Part shown: in pieces, positions 1-15,059 of the stretch
How positions within the stretch are numbered: the first letter of the stretch is position 1
Layout: each line of letters opens with the position of its first letter
Assembly (NCBI GenBank): GCA_023525715.1
Contig: CM042016.1
Span: 64,039,382-64,103,381 of the forward strand
Length of the DNA stretch: 64,000 bases
Source of the DNA: Cichorium intybus
Lineage: Eukaryota; Streptophyta; Magnoliopsida; Asterales; Asteraceae
Reading direction: 5' to 3'
Translations under genes and position numbers: made by a program
Notes under the pieces: generated by a model
Seen by the model: only the letters and a program-made list of their open reading frames with translations
The model's database searches: none
Told to the model about the DNA's origin: nothing

Positions 1-315
1 TTACTTTTAGTTTGGTTTAATCTTTATTTATTAGGATTTAAAATGTAAAATATCATTTTATAGGGCATATTTGGATATTTCGGTGGGAGCCTTGTGGTCC
101 ACGCCTAATTTGGGCTTGTGGATCGATCCACGGGCTAAGTCATTAGGTTATTTTTAGGCATATGGTATTTAAGGTCTTTATGACATCATTTCTTGGCAAT
201 CACAAAGCTTATGTACTAGTCTTTGCTAATCAAAGAGTGCATTGAAGCTAAATCTTCTTGTGTTCTTACTGTTTGATTGATATCATTGTGTTATTGTGAG
301 ATCATCGGACCTACA
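1..315 (+). repeat. LTR remnant of a Sirevirus-like copia element
   Basis: This stretch resembles the LTR at 16031-16418. It shares a TTTGGTTTAATCTTT-like start region and a 3' end reading GGACCTACA, as LTR ends do. Its 5' end may lie outside the window or be degraded. No primer binding site follows; the sequence jumps straight into gag-tail sequence, so the 5' leader and most of gag have been deleted. Confidence 0.6.
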
Positions 316-690
316 GTAGCTTTACTTCCAAGTCATGCGTTGAAGCACCCATTCGGTCAACCAAGAAGAGATCCAGACCAAATTACCTATGGGTACCCAA
401 ATGGAGTAATTCAAAATCACCTAACAGTTCTGTGAACTGTTCATGTTCTATCTTTGATAAACAGGACATGACATGGGAGCAAGTAAAAAGCACGGAAAGC
501 AGTGGGAAACCCAGTTACAAAATGGATTGGGTTCCCAAAAGCAACTAATCTTGCATCGTGTACAGGAGTGTCCATGGAGGAATATCATCAGATCTTAGTC
601 TGTTGATAATGGCTGCTCCTTGCACATGATAGGAGACATCTCTCTACTGCACATCATTAGCAACTTCAATAGAGAGCATGTGTCCGTTGC
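316..690 (+). pseudogene. copia gag tail and pol start remnant
   Basis: The forward frame ending at 546-548 encodes a gag C-terminus with NYLWVPK and then CSIFDKQDM and MDWVPKSN followed by a TAA stop. It is clearly homologous to the gag tail at 18200-18372 (NYRWVPQ, CSLFDKQNM, MDWVPKTN). After the stop, 549-690 matches the decayed start of pol (protease region, CSLHMIGD-like remains) seen at 18389-18530. All the rest of gag and most of pol is missing. Non-functional; interpretation rests on homology to the second copy within the window. Confidence 0.7.
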
Positions 691-2522
<1,832 letters not shown>

Positions 2523-2675
2523 TTGGACCGAAAACGTTTTCGGCTGGAGGTGTTCTCGGTGGACCCATGGGCCGAAAACCCATGGGTGGCCACGTGGTTA
2601 TCGGTGGTTAAAAGGTTCCACCCTGCCCATTTGCTCCTAAACCCTAATTATCACCGTCGTCATCTCCATTTTTCT

Positions 2676-2679
<4 letters not shown>

Positions 2680-2722
<43 letters not shown>
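2680..2722. repeat. (CT)n microsatellite
   Basis: About 43 bp of TC dinucleotide repeat in the presumed 5' leader. CT-rich leaders are common in plant genes. Confidence 0.9.
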
Positions 2723-2726
<4 letters not shown>

Positions 2727-2990
2727 GAAAACCCTCTCGATCTCTCTCGTTTTTCTTGTGCGTAATCTGTTCAAAAGGGTAAATGTTGCTTCTAATCGTT
2801 GCTAATGATCTAGATTTGGTGTTTGTATGGTTCGATTTTGGTTATTTTGCAGGTTTTACTCGAATTTTGGAGGTTTTCGGTAATTGCGACGAAGGGTTTT
2901 CTTCCAAAATATCATCGGGTTCTCGGTTGGATTCGGGTCTGACCGTTATCCGACTTGATCCGACCCATCTCGACCGATATCGTCTAAAAT

Positions 2991-3152
2991 GGACCGAAAG
3001 CTCCATGACCTGACCCATTTTCGACCGAAATCACAGGATTTGGACCGAAATCGGTCATTTTGGACCGAAATCAACTTCTTGGACCGAAATCGACATCTTT
3101 TTGACCGAAATCGACAAATATTGGACCGAAATGATTGACTTTGGACCGAAAT
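2991..3152 (+). repeat. about 20-bp minisatellite, core GGACCGAAAT
   Basis: Eight copies of (G)GACCGAAA start near 2991, 3022, 3042, 3062, 3081, 3102, 3123 and 3143. The period is close to 20 bp after the first gap and the linkers are variable. Confidence 0.85.
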
Positions 3153-3334
3153 CAAATTTCAGGGAATATTTTTTTGGAAAATTAATTTGAAAATGAATTT
3201 TTAAAATTAAAAATTATTAATTTCTTGATCAAGTTTGAATTTTTCCTGGAAAATATTGCAAGGAAGTCAACTCAAACGAGAGATTTATTTTTATTTGAAT
3301 TATTTTCTCACTTGGTCAGTTTGGTGCATATCAA

Positions 3335-4124
3335 ATGGCTGCTGAAAGTACATACCTGAAGCACGTGGATTCCCACAACATCGTAGGTTATTTACTGGAT
3401 CCACCTGGTGCAAACAAGGAATTCCAATCCATGATCAATGGACTCAACTCATGCCGCATCTCTCATGCCTTACACTCCAGTCCAGTCATCTGTTTGGACC
3501 TGATCAACGATTTCTAGAAGAATGCTGCATTCAACTAGCAGGAGCAGACAGTGCTGGTACTATAGAGTCAAATGCAAACGGTGTGCAAGTGACTATCTCC
3601 GAAGAGACTATTCGGGAGTTGTTGTTATTTGGCGACGCACCTAGGTTCCCGACTGACTATGCTGCTGACAAGGTCAAGATAGCTCTTGCTGAAATGTGCT
3701 ATGAGGGAAAGTATCCTCCCACCTTAAAGAAGATGCTTCCATCATTCTAGAAATTTCTTGCATATACATTTGTAAACTGTGTGTTTGGAAGAAAGGGGGG
3801 GATCTGATGAGATCAGCCATACCGCAACCTCTTCCGTCGTTGCTCTAGCTATGGACTGGGATTACAACTATTCCATATACGTGTTTGAGGATATGCAAAG
3901 TAACTTTCAGAAAAAGAAGAAGAACTTGTTCCTGATGTACCCAAGGTTCCTCCAAATAATCTTCAATGAGAAATACCCTCAGATGGAGAGGACTCCAAAT
4001 ACCTTGGATCTCAAAGCTCTGGGTCCAAATACTTTCAGTCTCATGAAGAAAGTTAGAAAAGGTAAAGATTCGTACCAAGGATTCAAGAAGCTGGTGAAAT
4101 TGGGAGGTTTGCTGATGCTAAAGA
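3335..4124 (+). pseudogene. retroelement extra ORF, 5' part (split by the 4125-13257 insertion)
   Basis: The forward frames encode a protein beginning MAAESTYLKHVDSHNIVGYL with later blocks such as GADSAGTIES, LLLFGDAPRFPTDYA, YEGKYPPTLKKMLP, GRKGGSDEIS and DLKALGPNTFSLMKK. I recall this kind of protein as an accessory ORF found between pol and the 3' LTR of copia elements, especially in Asteraceae; its function is unknown. It is broken by a frameshift near 3515, an in-frame TAG at 3748-3750 and a frameshift at the G7 run near 3795. It continues after the inserted element at 13258. It occupies the position of the env-like ORF of Sireviruses, but I see no clear fusion or transmembrane segments, so an envelope role is not claimed. 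Confidence 0.6.
4120..4124. repeat. target-site duplication AAAGA (left)
   Basis: AAAGA directly precedes the LTR start TGTTAG and is repeated at 13258-13262 after the right LTR. Confidence 0.9.
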
Positions 4125-5362
<1,238 letters not shown>

Positions 5363-5363
5363 A

Positions 5364-5377
5364 TTGATATCAGAGTC
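5364..5377 (+). other. primer binding site, variant of initiator tRNA-Met type
   Basis: TTGATATCAGAGTC lies 2 nt after the LTR. The usual plant copia site is TGGTATCAGAGC; two differences from it are visible, so priming may be weakened. Confidence 0.75.
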
Positions 5378-7278
5378 ATGGCTATATTGCATGTTTAGAT
5401 AATAAGTTTATTTGGATAAACTTGGTTTTTGGAAGCCATGAATGTTCATCTTCTTGAATGAAAGTTTCATGCATGGCTTCTTTGGAAACATGCAAGTGTT
5501 TAATCTATGATTTTATGTAACCAACTATATTTTATGTTTGCATGCATTTGGTTACATAATTGTTGCCTTAGAAAAACAAAGTGTTGATTTTCTTATGATT
5601 TTATGTGATAAAATGGTGCATAAACAAGCCAATGACCATATGATGCATGTTTTGTGTTTAAATTCGATATGGTTGTAATCTATTCTTTTATTCAAATGGT
5701 TTGTAATAATAATTAGTTATTTCCTTCTTATATTCATTTTGTAAATATTAGAATAGTTGTATTTTATATTTTTTACAAAATGTAACAAGAGAATGAAGTA
5801 AAAGACCAAGAGAAGATTGCACCCAACAGCAACACTTTCTGCATAGCTGCTGTCCAGATTTCGAATCTGTTAAGAAGGGCTTTAAAAACTCATTTCTTGG
5901 TCCTTAGATGCTATACATGTTGGTAACTTTAATATCTAGCATATACAATAAGTGTTAGCAAGTATAAGCATCCATATGACCAAGGATGAAGTGAAGAAAG
6001 TTATCAAAACAACAAAAACCCTCCTGTCAAGGGCTGTTTCTGTTGCAAGTATCAAGGAGGGGAAGAAAAATTCAAAAGCTCATTCCATGGTGCCAAGAAA
6101 GGAAGTTTCAAGTATCATTTGATGTTATAAGAAGCTTGGCAAAATTATAGCCAAATCGAAGATCATTTGGTTGAGTTTTTGTCACCTTTTTGTCCCTAGG
6201 TTTGGACTTGATATTTCATGTATGGCTCACATGAAATATCAAACTAGTTGGCTTGTGTTTATGCACCCATGCATGCATGTGATGATTGAATGTTTTATGA
6301 TTTTATGTTGTGGATGAAAATAAGATTTTGCATGCTAGACAACCTAAATAATTAAACATAATCATCAAGGAGTTTGTAATTTTCAAATTGACATATCTAT
6401 AACATAAGATGTAATACAAATGGTTTTATTAAAATGGGTTTTATTATAAAACCTATAAAGTCAAGTTTTGAAAATAAATGAAACAAATAAAATGGAGATT
6501 TTATGATTTCTTACAAACTCCAACCCTAAGTAATAATGGTAATTATTTAGGATTAAAATTGGTTCTCATGTATGTGATCAAACTCAAACTTAATATTGGA
6601 TATTAATTGTAATCTTGACCACAAACAAAGAATTAATAAAATGAAGATTTTATGATTAAAGGAACCAATTAACAAAATTAAGGTTTAATGGTACCATGTT
6701 CATTGGATGCATGCAATTTACATGATACCATATGTTTTTCAAAATTAGAATTGTAAAACACACAAATCCCTTTCAAAATACGAATCAATGCCGTCCCTCT
6801 TAAAGACACTCATGTATCACTTGTATTTCCTTGTGGGATAAAGGATACCTAACCACTTGGAGTCTTCTTGTGATACAAGAAGTAGTTTTGCAATATTAAT
6901 GGGATAAAGGACACCTAACCATTAATAGTTGGCAAAACTACACGTGCATTAATTGGGATGATTTGTTTGGAAATCTTTTGTGATAAAGGTCACCTAAGCA
7001 TTAGAAATCCAAGGCATAGATGGGATCAAACATGCCAAACTTATAAATGTTATAATAGGATCCCATAACTCTAGAAATTATATTTGGATATAATTGGTAA
7101 ACTGTTACCTACCTTGTTGATTCGAATAGGCGGGATAAAGGATACCTAACCGCTTGTTTGTATTGCAACTTGGATTCTAGACCTTAATCAATTAAAGTTT
7201 ATGAAACAAGAAAGGGTATTAATTATTAAGGACTTAATATCATAAATTACTAAATTGAACCTTGTTAAAATTTTGTAG
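5378..7278 (+). other. long 5' leader of the copia element
   Basis: 1.9 kb without a gene between the primer site and gag. It is AT-rich, has scattered short ORFs of no recognisable identity, and carries four dispersed copies of a 20-bp motif between 6835 and 7151 (separate entry). Confidence 0.7.
6835..7151 (+). repeat. dispersed 20-bp leader repeat, four copies
   Basis: GGGATAAAGGATACCTAACC at 6835-6854. Close copies lie at 6901-6920 (one change), about 6980-6999 (several changes) and 7132-7151 (exact). Confidence 0.85.
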
Positions 7279-10200
7279 ATGGCACCAAACACAACAAACC
7301 CGGCTCCAAACAAAACTTCACTACGGTCTCTCCTTGAGGGAGAAAAACTCAACCATACCAACTTCTTGGATTGGTACCGTAGTGTGAGAATAGTTCTCAA
7401 ACAAGAAAAGAAAGAATATGTTCTCAATGAACCACTTCCTGAAGAGCCCCCTGCCATCCCTAAACCCGCACACGATGCATGGCTTAAAAAGATGGATGAC
7501 TCCATTGATGCATCATGTCTAATGTTGGCAACCATGATTCCTGACCTTCAGAAGGATTTGAAGAATCATTCGGCCTATGACATGATTAATCAATTGAAGG
7601 AAATGTTCCAACAACTTGCAAGAACGGAAAGGTTCGAAACTGTTCGGGCTTTCCATGCTTGCAAGATAGAGGATGGGCAGTTGGTTAGCTCTTATGTGCT
7701 CAAGATGAAGAGTCACATTGATCATTTGGCACGTCTTGGAGTTGTGATGCCCGAAGAGCTAGCAACGAATATGATCCTTAACTCCTTGACAGAGTCTTTT
7801 GATCCCTTTGTCATGAATTATAACATGAATGGTTTGAACAAGACTATCCTGGAATTGCATGGGATGATAATTACCGCGGAAAAGAATCTGCCTAAGAAAA
7901 CCACTCAAGTTCTCATGATCAAGGAAGGTGGGACAAAGAGAACTAGACCCGAACACCCCAACAACTCCAAGGGCAAGGGAAAGGCAAAGGTTATCAAAGG
8001 AAAGGGCAAGAAAGTTGTCCAACCAACCCGTCCGCCCAAGAAGAAGGCAAAGGTTTCCAAAGAAGACGCGTGCTTCGAATGTGGCAAAGTTGGGCATTGG
8101 AAAAGAAATTGCCCTACCTATCTTGCGGAGTTGAAGAAGAAGAAGGCCGGTGAGGGCACTTCAAGTATCTATGTGATAGACCTAGAACTTTATAATTTAT
8201 CTCCTAACACATAGGTATTTGATACTGGTTGTGGAACTCACATTTGTAATATGTTGCAGGGGTTCAAAAGGAGTAGGCGACTGAAGGCAAACGAGGTAGT
8301 ACTCCGAGTTGGAAACAGTGCAAGGGTTGCAGTGGATTCAATAGGAAATTTTGATTTGTTACTACCTAATGGCTTGTATTTGACATTAACGAATTTTTAT
8401 TATGTTCCTAGCTTAACTAGGAATATTATTTCGGTTGCTAAATTGAGACAATGTGGTTTTAATCTTTCCTTTATGAATGATGACATTTGTGTTTACAAAA
8501 ACAATGTATTCTATTTTGAGGCTAGGCCTTTAAATGGAATTTATGAAGTAAACCTTGATGAAAAGACTAACCATGGCTCTTTATACCACACTTTCACCAA
8601 GAGACCCAAATGTGATTTGAGTCAAACATATCTATGGCATTGTCGCCTTGGGCATATAAACAAGAAACGCATATCCTAACTTCAAAAGAGTGGACTTTTG
8701 AAGGCAAATGAGAATGACTCATTTGATATATGTGAATCTTGTTTACATGGCAAGATGACCAAAGCTCCTTTCTTGGGAACCAATGAGAGGGCAAAGGACT
8801 TGTTAGGAATCATACATACGGATGTATGTGGTCCTTTCAAGCCAATGACTAGATATGGTGAAAGATATTTCATCACCTTCACTGATGACTTAAGTCGATT
8901 TGGATATGTTTATTTGATTAAACATAAACATGAGGCATTTGAAATGTTCAAAACGTTTCAAAGTGAAGTGGAAAATCAACTCAACAAAACAATTAAAGTT
9001 CTACGTTCTGATAGAGGAGGTGAGTACTTAACTACAAACTTTATGGATCATCTTAAGACTTGTGGAATTGTTTCATAACTTACTCCACCTGGAACACCAC
9101 AACATAATGGTGTATCTGAGAGGCGGAACCGAACACTTTTGGATATGGTTCGATCCATGATGAGTAGAAGTACTCTACCTTTATCATTTTGGGGTTATGC
9201 TTTACAAACAGCTGCTCGTCTCCTAAACATGGCACCTACTAAGAAGGTAGATAAAACGCCTTATGAGATATGGCATGGAAGGGTTCCATCTTTATCCTAT
9301 CTCAAGGTATGGGGTTGTGAAGCTTATGTTAGACAAGAAGCTTCAAACAAACTAGAACCCCGTTCAACCAAGTGTATCTTTGTAGGGTATCCGAAAGATT
9401 GTCTTGGATACTACTTCTACAATCCCATCGAGAATAAGATATTTATTTCTCGAAAAGCTGAATTCCTAGAAAACAAGTTTCTGACGGAAGAGGCAAGTGG
9501 GAGGTTTGTGGAACTTGAAGAACTTCAGGAACCACAGCCTGATACACAAGAAATTGGACCTAGCATTCAACAAGAAATTGTTGAACCTGAACAAATAGTT
9601 GATCAGGATCAAATTGTAACACAAGATGTTCGCAGATCTGGTAGGGTTCGATTTGAACCTGAAAGGTATGGTTACCTAATGATGGAAGAGGAATGTTATA
9701 CGATAGATTCTGATGAACCCGTCAACTACCAGAGTGCAATGTCAGATCCTGAATCTGATAAATGGCTTGAAGCCATGAACACTGAGATGCAATCCATGCA
9801 CGATAACCAAGTATGGGACTTGGTTAATCTTCCCACCAATTGTAAGACCGTTGGGAACAAATGGGTTTTCAAGAAGAAAACCGACGTGGATGGAAATGTA
9901 CACACTTTTAAGGCGAGACTTGTCGCTAAAGGATACTCACAAACTCATGGTATTGACTATGATGAGACCTTTTCACCAGTGGCAATGATCAAGTCAATTA
10001 GGATACTTTTTGCCATAGCCGCATACTATGATTATGAAATATGGCAAATAGATGTCAAGACCGCTTTCCTTAATGGACACTTATTGGAAGATGACTATAT
10101 GGATCAACCTGAAGGTTTTGTCGATCCCAAGCATCCAAATAAGGTGTGCAAGCTTAAGAGATCTATCTATGGATTGAAGCAAGCGTCTCGAACGTGGAAC

Positions 10201-11238
10201 ATCCGTTTTGATGAAAAGATTACAATTTTTGGATTCATAAAAAATGAGGATGACTCCTGTGTTTACAAGAAAGCTAGTAGGAGCATAGTCATATTCCTAG
10301 TATTGTATGTAGATGACATACTTCTATTTGGAAATGACATCCCAACCTTGAAAGGTGTCAAAGCGTTCCTTGAGAACTGTTTCTCAATGAAGGACTTAGG
10401 AGAAACTGCTTATGTATTAGGCATAAAGATCTATAGAGATAGATCTAAGAGACTTATTGGTCTAGGCCAAAGTGTATATATTGATAAAATCTTGAAAAGG
10501 TTCAAGATGCAAGACTCCAAAAGAGGATTCTTGCCAATACCACATGGTACCATCCTAAGTAAGTCCCAGTGCCCAAGCACTAGGACTGAACTTGAAAGGA
10601 TGAAACATGTCCCATATGCTTCGGCAATTGGATCTATCATGTATGCTATGTTATGCATTAGGCCCGACGTCTTATGTGCCTTAAGCATGACTAGTAGATA
10701 TCAACAGAACCCAGGTGAAGCCCACTGGACTGCTGTAAAGAACATTCTTAAGTACTTGAGAAGAACTAAAGATATGTTCTTAGTTTACGGAGGTTTGGAA
10801 GAAAGCTTGAAGGTAAAGGGTTACACTGATGCAAGCTTCCAAACAGATAGGGACGATTCAAGATCTCAATCTGGGTATGTCTTTATTTTAAATGGAGGAG
10901 CCGTGTCTTCGAAGAGTTCCAAACAAGAAGTGATTGCACAATCCACTACAGAATCTGAATATGTTGCTGCTTCGGAAGCTGCTCAAGAAGCTGTCTGGAT
11001 GAGAAAGTTCATTGAAGATCTAGGGGTTGTTCCTTCCATTCGGGACCCTATAGAAATCTTCTGTGATAATCTAGGTGCTATAGCTCAAGCAAAGGAACCT
11101 AGATCGCATCAAAAGACCAAACACATTCACCGAAGGTATAACTACATAAGACATGAAGTTAAGAATGGTGAAATAAGTATTCACAAGGTTCATACAGATC
11201 AGAATTTGGCAGACCCATTCACGAAGCCTTTACCCTAA
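7279..11238 (+). pseudogene. copia gag-pol polyprotein, one frame with three internal stops
   Basis: One continuous forward frame of about 1,319 codons starts with the ATG at 7279. Gag occupies the first 311 residues, with a zinc knuckle CFECGKVGHWKRNC. The protease motif VFDTGCGTH follows at 8215. Integrase shows its HHCC zinc module (LWHCRLGHIN, CESCLHGK) and DDE residues (HTDVCGP, SDRGGEY, SERRNRT). Reverse transcriptase has the YVDDI motif. RNase H has YTDASFQ, TTESEYVA and CDNLGA, ending LADPFTKPLP. In-frame stops lie at 8212-8214 (at the conserved tryptophan just before the protease motif), 8677-8679 and 9076-9078. I saw no frameshift. Expression would stop after gag, so it is probably not autonomous. 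The 699-residue open stretch from 9139 covers the DDE glutamate to the end. Confidence 0.93.
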
Positions 11239-12069
11239 GCTAAGCATGAAAGTCACGCTAAGGGTATAGGATTTCGTTTTTCTAATGAATGGATTTGATT
11301 TGTGTTTAGTGTTTTATGAATATGAACTTATGTAAACAACAATAATTATGTGATATATGTAACGTGATGTTTCATTCATAATTATGTGTTTTAATATTAG
11401 CATGTTTAATCCTTGAATAATCTAATTATTCTAAATGTCCATAGTCGATCATAGTTGTGGGAGTAATTATGAAGTAAGACTAATATGAATTGGATTGGTT
11501 GACTTTTATGGGTAAAAGTAGCAAAAGGTTGCAACCAAATTCATAGGTACTTGTCTGTAAACAAGTATTGGACTTGACCCGTTTCAAGATCACTTCATGG
11601 ATCATTATCATAAGTGATTCTTGAACAAAGATATTATCATTGTATCCTTGGACCTGAGATACATATTTGGGACTCAAGTGTAGAGAGTGCTGTGCTTTGA
11701 TATGGTTCACCGTTGTTCTTGAAATATAGACAACCATACAGACCATACTCAAGTATAGTACTGACTACATGAGGGGCATATGTAGTCAAGACAGGATTTG
11801 TTCCTCTTATGTGTTGAGAGTTAGACATCTAAGGCGCCTGATTCAAAGTTGAACATAAGATGAGAATGATTAAGATCCATGTCTCATGTTCAACATGATG
11901 TCTGTAACAAAGGGATAATTGATAGATAACCTAGTACATCAATTAGAGCCTCGTGCTTTTGAAGAATTGGATGTTGTTGAATGGCATTATGTCATGTGTT
12001 ATTGGGGGCAGTGAAGTGTTGCTAGACGTTTATCACTGTCTATATCATTCTATGATGCAACCTTGTGCA
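11239..12069 (+). other. 3' untranslated region of the copia element
   Basis: About 830 bp between the pol stop and the polypurine tract. No gene seen. Related sequence occurs at 24453-24678 ahead of another copia LTR. Confidence 0.7.
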
Positions 12070-12079
12070 AGTGGGAGAT
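12070..12079 (+). other. polypurine tract
   Basis: AGTGGGAGAT directly precedes the right LTR start TGTTAG. It would prime plus-strand synthesis. Confidence 0.85.
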
Positions 12080-12416
12080 TGTTAGTTCTATATGCCCAAG
12101 GATGATCATAAACTGATATTACTAATGATACATGATCCTATAGGGTCACACCAACAACAAGTTTGACACCAATTGATCATTTGAAAGTTAAATTTGATTT
12201 AACATCAAATGATACTAAACTTGCAATTTAATTTTGTAGGGTATTATTATTTGAGGTAAATAATAATAAAACCAAAATTAATGGTTGATTAATAATTCAT
12301 ATGTGATGAATTAATTAAGTGTAACAATTAAATTGTTTAAGTTGTTAAATAATTTAATTGATTTATAAATAAACCTTTTTATTTAATTTAATTGATAAAT
12401 TAAATGAAACATGTAC

Positions 12417-12486
<70 letters not shown>

Positions 12487-12628
12487 ATTTATGATACATG
12501 ATTAATTGGTTTATTTGTGTAACTAAATGGTTAAGTGTTAATTCATTTAAGCACAAGCATGAAAGTTTATTATTTATAAACTTTATGATATAAGTTTATA
12601 AATAATAAGAATGGAATATATATATATA

Positions 12629-12699
<71 letters not shown>

Positions 12700-13257
12700 A
12701 CCAAATTCGGCCACTTTAAGCATGCTAGAGTGCATGTGGCAACTTGAGAAAAAGAAAGGGATATTCTCTCATTATCCAAGATTTGACCATGCAAAAGTTG
12801 CATGCTTCAATTGTTTAATAATCCCACTCTTTCTCTTGCTTCTTGTACCACTCTTGGCCGAGATTTTTGGGTTAAGGATAGCTAACATTTCATGCAAACT
12901 AATCAGCCAAATACTCTCCAAAACCCTCTCTTGAAGGCTTGCTAAAATCCGATTTTGTCCTTAAGGAGAAAAGGGTTTTTCATTGCAAGTTGTGGAACTA
13001 GCATTCAAGTGTGTTCAAGCTTGTGCTGGACTAAGCTATAGAGGGAAACTCTCTTGCTTCCTTGTCATCCAAATCGTCCAAACTAAGGACAAGAAGAAAG
13101 GGTATGATCTTGAACTCCATCTATGCTTCTTCTTCATCTTATCTCTACATGCATGTAGCATGATCCTCTTGAAATGGAATTCGTGTTCATGATTTTATGC
13201 TTCCGTTGCAAGTTCTTGTTTTTGAAACTAATTACATGAACACATTGATTTCCAATA
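12080..13257 (+). repeat. 3' LTR of the 4125-13257 element
   Basis: Same start as the left LTR. It ends ATTTCCAATA (CA changed to TA). Its AT runs (about 12420-12476 and 12615-12697) are shorter than in the left LTR, which explains the 60-bp length difference. Followed by AAAGA. Confidence 0.92.
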
Positions 13258-13262
13258 AAAGA
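13258..13262. repeat. target-site duplication AAAGA (right)
   Basis: Direct repeat of 4120-4124 flanking the copia insertion. Confidence 0.9.
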
Positions 13263-15028
13263 GACCTCAGAAGCCACTGTGCCAGAGACAACCGTTGAAT
13301 GTTCAAAAACCAAGCTTGTATTTTCGATTGTGGATCTTGATGATGATGAAGAGGGTGAGGCAACTGAAGAGAACCAAGAGAAAGAAGAGACAAAACTCAC
13401 CGAGCAAGAGCTTGAAGATCTTATGAAGGGCATGACTGCCCAGAAACAGAAGAACCTGAAGCTGAAATTCCACAGCGAACTGCATTGGATCCTCCTTAAT
13501 CAGTTGTTGCTGTTATTTCTGATCCTACAGAGAGTGAATAGGAAGACCCTACTCTCGCCCTAGTTCAACAGAAGAGAAGAAGACTTGACCCAAGGCTGGG
13601 AGTGTATGTCCCAGAAACATCCGAATTTACTCCAAACCCTACTCCTACTCCTACAACCACAGCAGCAGAACCAAATCCTACTGCTCAAGATATTCCAAGC
13701 CCAGTGGTCCAAGAGGTTCAAAGCCCGATTATTGAATCAAGTCCCTTGCATCAAGATCAAGACATTCAAAGCCCTATCATTGAAAGAGATGAGGTTGTTG
13801 AAGAAGAGGTGGTGCCAACTATAGAGTTTCAAACTGGTGGAAGCTCATCCATCCCATTTGCAGTAGATATCTCTAAGGGTAAAAGCAAGATGCCCGAATC
13901 CGATTTCGTTGATGTTGCCATGCTCCAAAGTAGAGTCTTTGAATTGGAGCAAGACTCAGCTGAGAAGGATTTGATGATCAGAAAACTAGATGTCAGAGTT
14001 GAACTAGAGAAAGACAATTTTGACAAAGACAAGAAGATCTCTGAGCTCCAGGTAAATCTTGGAGGTCTGTTAGCATTGTATTTTGATTTGAAGCAACGTT
14101 TGGCTCAAAAGTTTGGTGATGACCTCTTTTCCCAAGATGTTGAAGGAAACCGAGATGCTGCTGCCACCACTCCTGCTCCTGATGAAACTCTAGCTCAGTA
14201 CATATCTGCCGATCCTCTCACTACTAAAGAGAGAAGAGAAAAAAAAAGAGGATGGACCTTCAGAAACCACCAAAGGGCGACATACTGATCAGAATAAACT
14301 CCAATCAACACACTGTTTCAGTCAATGAACCGGAGGTATTTATCACTGATGTGAAGAAAAGGTTCTCTGACAAATATGGAGATCGATCATGGATTAAGGT
14401 TTGAGGTTATGATGTTGAGAAGAATTTATGGTTTGTGAAGAGAGGTAGTAAGAATATGGAGTACTACGAGAGGAAAACTTAGTTCACCTCTTGGACTAGA
14501 GTTGATTTGGCTGAACTATCTGAAGCTCCCTTTCACAATCCATCTGGTGACACCAAGGCTTGGATGTTCAAGAGATTCATAGAAGATCAAGTCAAGAACA
14601 ATTTCAAAGATACGAAGACTGCTAAGTCTTTCACCAAGAGAGCTAAAGGTGTCAGAGATGCTTATATGGGTAAACGATTGAAGAACGTCATGTGGCCTCC
14701 AACTGATAAACTCAAGACCATTCGCATCTCTAAACCTCTTCCAAAAGGTACTCTCGACAGCATGAAATTATGGACATTTGATCCTTCGACTGCTACTGAT
14801 GTGATTAAACTAAAGAACAATCAGATTCGTCTGGTTGATCATAGAGACTTGCTGAAGTTTGGTGAATGAGACATCCGGAGGCTTGCAAGCACTCAGATAA
14901 TAGTTGAGAATGCCTTGTCTGAAGTCGCAGCCAAGTCGTTTACTGGAGCAGCTGCTAAGATTGTTGAAAAGGGGTATTGGGCAGGAGCTTTGGGAAATGC
15001 AGACGTTCATCTTCTGGATCTATCATAA
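13258..15028 (+). pseudogene. retroelement extra ORF, 3' part
   Basis: This continues the protein broken at 4124. An acidic stretch comes first (DLDDDEEGEATEENQEKEE, about 13340-13400). Next is a Pro/Thr-rich stretch with repeated SP/QSPII blocks (13602-13800) and a coiled-coil-like region (13900-14110, e.g. LMIRKLDVRVELEKDNFDKD). The last block is basic and largely intact at 14507-14869, with KSFTKRAKGVRDAYMGKRLK and LRLVDHRDLL-like sequence. Several frameshifts and stops (near 13440, 13500, 13540, 14400, 14480) break it. The ORF ends at about 15028, 22 bp before the polypurine tract, which fits an extra ORF placed between pol and the 3' LTR. Function unknown. Confidence 0.6.
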
Positions 15029-15050
15029 AAACTAGAAAGCAATAAACCAA

Positions 15051-15059
15051 GGGGGAGAT
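15051..15059 (+). other. polypurine tract
   Basis: GGGGGAGAT immediately before the LTR start TGTTGGG at 15060. Confidence 0.85.

Larger units (their letters stand above)
2523..3334 (+). promoter_or_regulatory. gene-like promoter and leader ahead of the extra ORF
   Basis: This stretch looks like the 5' end of a plant gene rather than retroelement spacer. It has a telo-box AAACCCTAA at 2639-2647, a (CT)n tract at 2680-2722, and a possible 74-nt leader intron (donor AGG|GTAAAT at 2779, acceptor TTTTGCAG ending 2852). A run of about 20-bp GGACCGAAAT repeats follows, and then the ORF starting at 3335. Splicing and promoter activity are inferred from motif order only. Confidence 0.4.
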
